Origin: Curvularia sp. ZM96
Taxonomy: Eukaryota > Ascomycota > Dothideomycetes > Pleosporales > Pleosporaceae
Direction: 5' to 3'
Length of the DNA stretch: 64,000 nucleotides
Assembly: GCA_022457065.1 (NCBI GenBank)
Contig: JAJGBQ010000002.1
Span: 4,154,001 to 4,218,000 of the forward strand
The notes under the pieces are model-generated. The model did not search any database. It saw only the letters and a program-made list of their open reading frames with translations, and was not told where the DNA came from. Shown here piece after piece: positions 56,444 through 64,000 of the stretch. Every line of letters begins with the position of its first letter. Within the stretch, counting starts at the first letter, position 1. Position numbers and translations under genes: made by a program.

Positions 56444-59317
56444 ATGCCATCATCCACCATGGCCGCCAACGAGCCCACGCTGTCGTCGCGAGCAAATCAG
56501 TATGTCCGCGAGGTCCTGCACAGTACCGAAACACCACCAGCCATACCTGTTCGTTATTTCTACACGTCGCCGCTCGCTATAGACGACCCGCTGTCACCTG
56601 TACCGCCGCCGCCAACACCCGCCTCAACTGCGAAGAGAGTACCGCCACGGCCCTTCTCCGAATACGACAACGCAGCTATTCAGGAGTCATGGCATACGCT
56701 TCGAAAGAAGATCCTCAAACACAACGAAGAGTTTGGAGAGAAAGACGGGACGGGGCGAGGCACACCGACGAACCCAGCGGTAGAGCGGCTGAAGAGGAAG
56801 AGAGGAGGTAGTGCTTCTAGCGTCGAAAGCTCCGCTCAAGGAAGGGATATACCAGGCCGGGAATCCGCGTACAGAGGCGAGTACTCCAGGTCTGCTGAGA
56901 TGACGGATAGGAAAAGGCCAGGTTCCAGCGGTGGCAGTCACGGCCACTCTGCATCTGGCTCGCTGAAGCCGTACGACCACGGATCGATATCGCCACTCGA
57001 GCCTACAACGACCGGTACCCCTTTTATAAGAGCCCCGTCGAGAGGAAACTTGACCAAATCGTGGAAGCCTGCACCTACAGAGGGGGGCCATCGTCCGACA
57101 ATACACGAAGTGGATAGCTACAAATGGGACGATGACATGGAGCCTGCTTTATCGACAGCCAAGGACAAGGGCCCTGCGAAGCCTTCCAAGCCGAAGCCGG
57201 GTCCATCTGCCAAAGTGCCCGTGGGAGTCTCAAGGTTGCATCATGTAGTCATGGACGCCGACTCGATACGAATGGAGCCTATATACTGGTCGCCACTTAG
57301 TGATGTTGCTAAGATAGTTCGAGGGACATGGTTCTACAAAGATAGTATGATGCCCGTCGAGGTGGAAGTCGCCAACATGCTTGAAGTTGGATACTTAGAA
57401 ATGAAGCCCTGGACACAGACATGGATGGACGAACTCAACAGTGCGGTAGAAGTGGGCGCCTACGGTGAAATGAAGATCCTGCACCAACTTTGGCCTGAAA
57501 AGCCTAGGAAGTCAGAGAGCAGACCGTCAACTTCGCAACAAGTGATGCAATCCACGAGCTTAGTCCAGAACACTTTACCTGAAGAAGACGATGATCCTGA
57601 AAAAGAGCGACGAGAAATAGTTGAGAATGCGTGCGACCTGATTGACATCTCCACAGGTCCGGACGGCCCTGATCACAAAGCGGCGGGAGATCTCGAGTAT
57701 GGGGCAGACGGGCGGAAACGTCTCTACCTGAAAGCTGGCGTGATCTACTCCAACGAAAACGAGGCCTTCATCCTCAAACCTGCGCTCCAGCCATCTGACT
57801 ACTATGGCAGAAGACCACTCGCAAACTATATCCGTAAGGGAAGGCAAATTGGTATTCACGTCGTACGGGGTTTTGACCAGGCTATCTGGGATAAGCTGCA
57901 CCCAAGCAAGAACTCTCCAAAAGCCCAGGCGGCGCGTCATGGTGTCTCATCCGCGCAAGCTGGTGCACCACCATACCAGAGACAAAAGTCCGACCCTGCA
58001 CTTGCACAATCTGAAAGGCCTAAGGTAACGGATCTCGTGCTTGTGATACACGGTATTGGACAGAAGCTGTCGGAGCGGATGGAGACCTTCCATTTTACCC
58101 ATGCAATGAACTCTTTTCGACGTGAAATGAACGTTGAGCTCGGGACGCCGGACGTTAAACGACATTTACGGAAGGACATGGGAGGCGTCATGTGTTTGCC
58201 AGTAAGCTATCACGAACTGCAATCTTGACTTATAACATACTCACAGATACAGGTCAACTGGCGGCACCGCGTCTCCCTGGATGTCGACAACACTGAAGTG
58301 GAGGAGCCGGAAGACCCTACGGCTAACAAATATACGCTCAAGGACATTACCCCGGATACTCTGCCCTCGGTCCGTGGTATTGTGAGTGATGTAATGCTCG
58401 ACATTCCGTACTATCTTTCGCCAATGCACAATTCCAAGATGGTGTCCGCCTGTATCCAAGAGGCAAATCGCATTTATCGTCTGTGGTGCCACAACAACCC
58501 CGGATTCGCTGAGTACGGCCGCGTTCACCTCATCGCTCACTCCCTTGGCTCCGTGATGGCCATTGACATATTGAGTCAACAGCCGACATATGTCGATCCG
58601 CAATTTACTGACCCAAACTTCCCCGAAGCCGAACTCCCCCAAGACCAATTTATCTTCAACACGACTGATCTCTTTGTTTGCGGCAGCCCAGTCGGCCTGT
58701 TCCTGCTCATGAAGAATGCAAATCTCCTACCGCGTCGCGACAAGGAGAAGCCCGGCGCAGACTCGTATGCTGCACCTGGCGTAGCTGGCGAGCAAGGAAC
58801 GTATGGGTGTCTTGCAGTCGATAACATCTACAACATCATTAACCCGTACGACCCCGTCGCTTGCCGCATTAACCCAACCGTGGACATGGTCTACGCCTCG
58901 ATGCTCAAACAAGCAGTCATTCCCTCAGCCTCAACCTCTTATTTCTCCTCACTCAACCCTTTCCGCTCCTCAGCCTCGTCGCAGTCCGGCTCTACTGCCA
59001 ACAAACCCCTGACTGTCCGCCTCCCCAGCAACGTGGAGCTCGAAACCCACAACTTTACTCGTGAAGAAATTGCAGAGAAGAGAATGTACTTGCTCAATGA
59101 CAACGGACAGATTGACTACTACATGAAGTACGGCGGTGGTCCGTTGGAAATTCAGTATTTGACGATGCTAGGCGCACATAGCAGTTACTGGCTTAGCAAG
59201 GACTTTGTAAGAATGATTGTTGTCGAGGTGGGGAGGAGTCAGGGTAAAGAGGGGGCGATTGGGGAGATGAGGGCGGTTAAGAAGAAACTTGCTGTTGGCG
59301 TTGGTGCGACGTCATAA
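56444..59317 (+). CDS. DDHD-domain phospholipase (phosphatidic-acid-preferring PLA1 family)
   Basis: Two exons, 56444-58201 and 58253-59317 (51-nt intron), 940 aa. An alternative ATG at 56459 would drop five residues. N-terminal part has proline-rich and Ser/Arg-rich disordered stretches, then a WWE-like region (MEPIYWSPLSDVAKIVRGTW, GYLEMKPWTQTW). The lipase core begins at VTDLVLVIHGIGQKLSERME; the nucleophile elbow AHSLGS lies around Ser683; the DDHD domain follows with VCGSPVGLFLLM, NPYDPVACRINP (Asp) and the C-terminal IDYYMKYGGG and LGAHSSYWLSKD (Asp and His). Family members hydrolyse phosphatidic acid and other phospholipids at ER, Golgi or mitochondria; the yeast member is Ddl1. The acceptor could also be six bases upstream, adding Ile-Gln. 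Confidence 0.92.
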
Positions 59318-62300
59318 TCGTGATGGAAATGGGAAATGGGAAATGGGAATAGAATGGGAAAGATATGTTAGGTATGCTGATTAGACTTGCAGGTGCCGTG
59401 TCTTTGGGAGTATTTTTGTGGATTGTGGTGGTCAGTTATACCCTATTACTGTTTTTGTGTTTAATATTCTCGTATATAGGGGGTCATTTTCTGTTGTAGC
59501 ATATCAGGAGGGAGCGAGAAGGAAAATCATGTTGTTTCACATACATAGATTCGTACAGTTACTTCATAGAAGCATTGGATCTCCTATTCAACAAGATGTA
59601 TGTATATATTCCAACCAAACTCGCTGTTCAACAAGACGAAATATGGTCCCGAAGCACGCCACTCTTTGTATCACATCCAACATCTAACATGCCAGCACAT
59701 CATGCCCTGTGCATTACGTGTCTGAAACATGCTCCTAGAAGACAACACCAACATCAAGGTCTTTGTACTTGAAACAATGCTGTGCGAGGTGACTGCTTTC
59801 CCGTTGGTAGCGATGCACAGCATCATCAGCATGAGACACGCATACGGCGAACTTTCCACTCCTTGCTTTGCGCCACAAACACCATTCGCATTCGAATTCG
59901 CATTAGAAAAAAACCACGCATTAAGTCGTAGCGACCAAACGAATCCCCTCTATCATCATCATTCTTTACACTGGCGGCTAAATCGCACTTCACCATCTCC
60001 TCCTCATTCCACAACCCCCAACTCAGCCAGCCACCCCCTTCCGCCCCCTTCGGTTGATTCTGTACCCCCTTAACGCCAATTTCATTCACATCTTAAAAAC
60101 ACGAATATTTACGCGTCTGCCTCGCCAGTCACGCCCGCCAAGACACCGCACTCAGCCCCCAGGCCAAGCACCTTGGAATGCGTGTATGTGTGCGCATGCG
60201 CGCGCGCGTGCGTCAACATCAACGCACAAGAACCGGTCTAAAATTCAGGCACCGTCAATAAGCCACTTTGTTGTCTTAAACTGGGCTGCAGGAAGGCTGT
60301 GTGAAGAGATGGATACGTCAGCAAGAAAAAAAGCGTTGTTGCGTTAGTGTGAGTATGTTAAGTGGGCGGTGGGGGGGATATTTTCAGCTCAGGCGTCCAG
60401 TGCGCTTGGGAAGTTACGCCCTGCTTTTCGCCCTTTGGTTCTTTTTTAAAAGAGGGTATTTGGGATGATTTGATTGGCTGGGTTTTAGGAGAGGAAATGG
60501 GGGACGAGGGACGTGGGCGGGGTTGGTTGGTGCGGGTGTGAATGGGCTGCCTGGGCGCTTGTGCGGTAAGGTTCTATGGAGGAAGAAGGTGAATATGAGG
60601 TTGGGGGTTAGGGAGGAGATGGATATAGAGTATATTTGGCAGTGTGGAGTTTTGTTTTGAAATTTCTGCGCTTGTTAGCATGTTGGTGGAGTATTTTTGG
60701 GTAAAGTTATGGTAGGCTCAGTATGAGACTGGCATTGCAGTCTGACTCTAAATTGAGTTTTCTCATTGCAAAGTATTTTGGCACCGGCCAAGTTGATGTG
60801 TGATGGAAAGCGCTACTTGTAAGTTGGGTAGGTACCAGAATTCCAAAGAAGTGTCAGTAATGAGAAGCAGGTACGATTGATGGGATATCTAATGAGAAAA
60901 AAATCTATTTGTGAAGTACATATGTGTCAAAACCTTTGAAATGAAAATTGAGACAGAGATTAAATGGAAAGAACTGCCTCAGACACAAGAGATACCAAAC
61001 TATTCTATTCAACTATCATCCATCACCGACAGTGGAGTAATTGCAGAAACGAAGCTTGCTTCAACTCTACAGATTCTTCTTGATCTAATTCAATCACTGA
61101 CAGAACGCATTTGGAATATAGTCACGATTTCAACAATAAACGGGGGAAATGCTGTCGAAATACACGCTGCAAATTCATGCATCTCTCGTCTACATTCACA
61201 TTCCACTTGACCACAGAAGACACCATTATCTGCTCTATTACGTCCATTTTTTCTCTCTTCCTGGTCTCTAGCCAGCACTTGTCCCACCGTTCCCACTCCC
61301 AACCACTACTGCACAAACACCTTAACTCAAGACTGTTAGTGTTACACATCGTCCTTCGCTCATACGCGCGGCCTCGATATTAAACTCTCTCGTATTCGCC
61401 GTATTCCTGACACCCTTCATCTTGCCGCCGTCCAGCCCCACCTCCTTTGAGCGAAGAAGATCGACGGAGAAATGGCAGTGAGAGAGATATACCGATCCGT
61501 AATCAACACACCCTGTGGGGCACAGCAGTAACTGAGACAATTTACATGAGGAGAGCAGGACGGAGAATTCCAGACGACTAGGCAAGGGGAAATAGGAAAG
61601 TAGGGCAAGTTAGTCGGGCAGAAGCCAACAAGGGAAAAAAAAGGAGTAACGCCACAAAGAGAACGGCAGCGGCGGAGACGGCAAACTGGAGTAGGTGTCT
61701 AGATGGATTGGGTTTCCCATGGGCTTGGTAGCAGGGAGATGTGTAAGTGAGACGGCGTTTTTGGTGGAGGTTCTAGGCTGGGTTATGCACACGGGCTCAC
61801 AACGCATCACTTGCAATCGCCGATCTAACAACCAAGCACTGTGCACATACTCATAAGGCCGAGGAGGACCAAGGTAAAAGTCACGTGTTTTGGAGCTCGA
61901 TTGCGAGAAACGGAGAGAGAGTGGCACAATCATGGATACTCTACGGTGCTTTTCGTGACGTACGCAGGGAGAGAGATGTGGGGTGCGTGCGCCGTATGCA
62001 TGCTTGACCGCATCTAGAGAGACTGGGGGGAGGGGGGTTGGCAGCCACCCAAACCATGGAAAATGCAATTTCCGCTTTCGGAAGACTTGTGAGGCGGAGG
62101 AAAAAGGCAGAGAGACAAGAAGGATAGCTTGAGGTAGGGGTGGTTGGGGCGGGGGCTGTGCAAGCAGTGTTGTTCACGTGCCCCGGATTAGTTAGTGATA
62201 TGTATCAATGTCAATCACTCGGGTTAATCATTGCTGCTCCACGGGAAAGAGAGAGAGAGAAGAAAAACCCCGGCTTAGCTTACTGTCTCTAGTACCCTGC

Positions 62301-64000
62301 GACAACAAGGGACAGAAAAAACAGGAAAAATAACACCAATACCACCGAGACAAACGGGCTACAGAGCCACATGTGGCTTAGAAAGATAAAAAACGCGCGA
62401 AGAAGAGCCTAAGCTTTTCTGTATCTTGTCCCGCTGCCCGAGCATTACAGCGGTAGTACAGACCCAATCACTCCTCCTCCCCCATTTGTGACACAAGCAA
62501 CAAGTTTGAACGGTGCACTATACTGACTCTGATCTTTGCTCCCGTTTGCCACTAACTAGTTAGTTTACCCTGATACAATCCGTTTTCACCGTCGGTTCAG
62601 TCTGATGTCCGTGACAGACACGCTACACAAGTTCCCGACTATGGTTGTAAGAAATAAGTGTTATGTGTGTGTATGGCGGGAGCGGTGTATCCATGCGTAT
62701 CGTTTCGTTGCGCTCTTTTTTTTTTCGTCCGTGTCTCTCTCTCAAGCTTTATTTTTCCAGCCCTAAACCGTTGGACGTGCACGCACACTAATTCGCCCTC
62801 TTCCCTTGTCCACCCCTAAACCTTCTCCGCGGGCAGCCCCCCGTTAGGTAGGTCCCGTGCGCCCGCACTAACCCGCAACGCCCCAGCCAGGGCCCATACG
62901 AAAGAAAAGGGACCCATGAGTCAGCGAAACGCTCCGTCGTTTAAACGCAGTCAAAGCGATTGAAAAAACCGTTCTTTTAATTTCCCACGCCCTACTCACT
63001 AGCTAGGCATGCCCTGCACACGTCGCCTTGCAAGGGGAGGGGAGAGGTGAGGTAGACAGAAAAGGGAAGCGATATGCGAATCAGCAGGCAGTGTGTACTG
63101 TAGTTGTTCTAGAAGACACAGGGTTAGTAATGTAATTACTGTACAGTACAACTTCCCAGCAGCAAAGAGCCAAGCCAAAGTAAATCAACTCTTACCACTA
63201 CCAAGTTCAGTCTAGCGCTCCCTTCCCCTTCCCCCTTCCCTCACTAACTAGTAACAACATCCAAGCGAGAAAAGAAACTCTACGCGGGAGTGTCAGAAAC
63301 AAGGCTAATCGTTACCAAAGGTATTAATATAGATTAAGCATTGTGAAGTGTGTTGTTTCTGGAGTAAATGCATGGCGTCACTAAAGCCACCGCCTATCTA
63401 ACTTTCCACCGCTAATGTCACCCATCGCCTCACGGTCGAGGCTAAGCTAGTCCCGTAGAAATAGTAGAGTAATAAAGCGTCCGTTGGATTTCGTCACCAG
63501 CCAAGAGAAATACAAGGCTGGGGGACGCTGGGCACGCACACGCACACGCACGCAATGTGCGCAAATTGGAAAGCGCCCAACGTTCAAGTCTTGGCTCTTG
63601 TGTAATCATGTGAGTGAGTGAGAGAGAGACAGAGACGAAGGAGAGTCTTGGAAGCTGGGCCGTCGCGCGACCGCCAAACTAGATTGTGGGACTTGGCGTC
63701 CGCGGCGGATCTTTTCCAAGACTATAACGACTACGGAGGGGAAGCATATGCGAAGCGAAGTATCGGCGCCATGATTCCGTGTTGTGTGTCTTGTCTTGTC
63801 TGGTGTTGCTCGTGTGGTGTTTCAAAAGCATGCCAACTATGTCACTACCACTGCATAGTAGAGGTCCCCTCCCCAAATGCGCCGCCGCCGTCGCTCCGTT
63901 TAGCGAGGGAAAAATAAGGAAAGAGAAAAACAAGAAGAACCTCTCTACGGAGACATGTTAGGATTGAATACCGCGATCGTTTACTATACAGGCCATATTT
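59318..64000. other. 4.7-kb region without a recognisable gene
   Basis: Begins with the DDHD 3' UTR. Contains a short GGAAATG tandem repeat, an alternating purine-pyrimidine run near 60190-60215, a GA run near 62244, CACGTG motifs near 61881 and 62173, and several TAGTTAGT-type motifs from 62.2 to 63.3 kb, one a perfect 14-bp palindrome. It may be the long regulatory or 5' UTR region of a gene beyond the right edge; no coding frame with a domain was found. Confidence 0.45.
59325..59350 (+). repeat. Short tandem repeat (GGAAATG)3
   Basis: Three exact 7-bp units plus a partial fourth just after the DDHD stop codon. A minor microsatellite in the 3' UTR. Confidence 0.7.

Noticed and set aside
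1..64000. CRISPR arrays, rRNA genes, telomere repeats, polyketide or peptide synthetase clusters
   Set aside because: None seen; isolated CCCTAA units near 62760 and 62813 are single copies, not telomeric arrays.

Overview
This 64 kb window is nuclear DNA from a filamentous ascomycete. Genes are split by short introns (about 47-65 nt, GT-AG with CTAAC-like branch sites) and neighbouring genes have unrelated functions. The secreted and cell-wall gene complement, a CFEM protein, a fungal rhodopsin-type membrane protein, an aldehyde dehydrogenase of the mould-allergen type and a Fot1/pogo transposon all suit a Dothideomycete, most likely Pleosporales. That placement is inference from family resemblance; no search was run.

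Layout. 0-3 kb: the 5' end of a spliceosomal J-domain gene, divergent from the DEAD-box helicase DBP4. 3.8-10 kb: a surface and secretion stretch with a small secreted protein, an intact Tc1/mariner element with perfect 48-bp inverted repeats and TA target duplication, a GH105 pectin-side-chain hydrolase, and a cysteine-rich protein with a hydrophobic tail. 10-13.8 kb: almost gene-free, with one possible decayed secreted-protein gene. 13.8-30 kb: a seven-helix membrane protein, a secreted FAD amine-oxidase-like enzyme, a thioredoxin-fold AhpC/TSA-like protein, a methyltransferase-like protein, an AzgA-type purine permease and a short-chain dehydrogenase. 30-38.5 kb: a ZNFX1/Hrr1-type NFX1 zinc-finger helicase with two lesions (an in-frame stop and a one-base frameshift inside the Walker A motif), then the splicing WD40 protein Prp46. 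38.5-43.2 kb: sparse, with a CFEM GPI-anchored protein. 43.2-59.3 kb: conserved housekeeping genes, namely MDM1 (PXA-RGS-PX), VPS11, the mRNA-export adaptor YRA1 with a 634-nt intron, an aldehyde dehydrogenase and a DDHD phospholipase. 59.3-64 kb: no recognisable gene.

The most notable observations are the doubly broken RNAi/heterochromatin-type helicase, the apparently intact transposon in the secreted-protein stretch, and the long RRM-splitting intron in the YRA1 homologue, which recalls the autoregulatory intron of the budding-yeast gene. Genes here do not form one pathway. Several RNA-metabolism genes (J-domain Spf31, DBP4, PRP46, YRA1, the broken helicase) lie in the window, but scattered among unrelated ones. 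I found no clear new multi-gene system.
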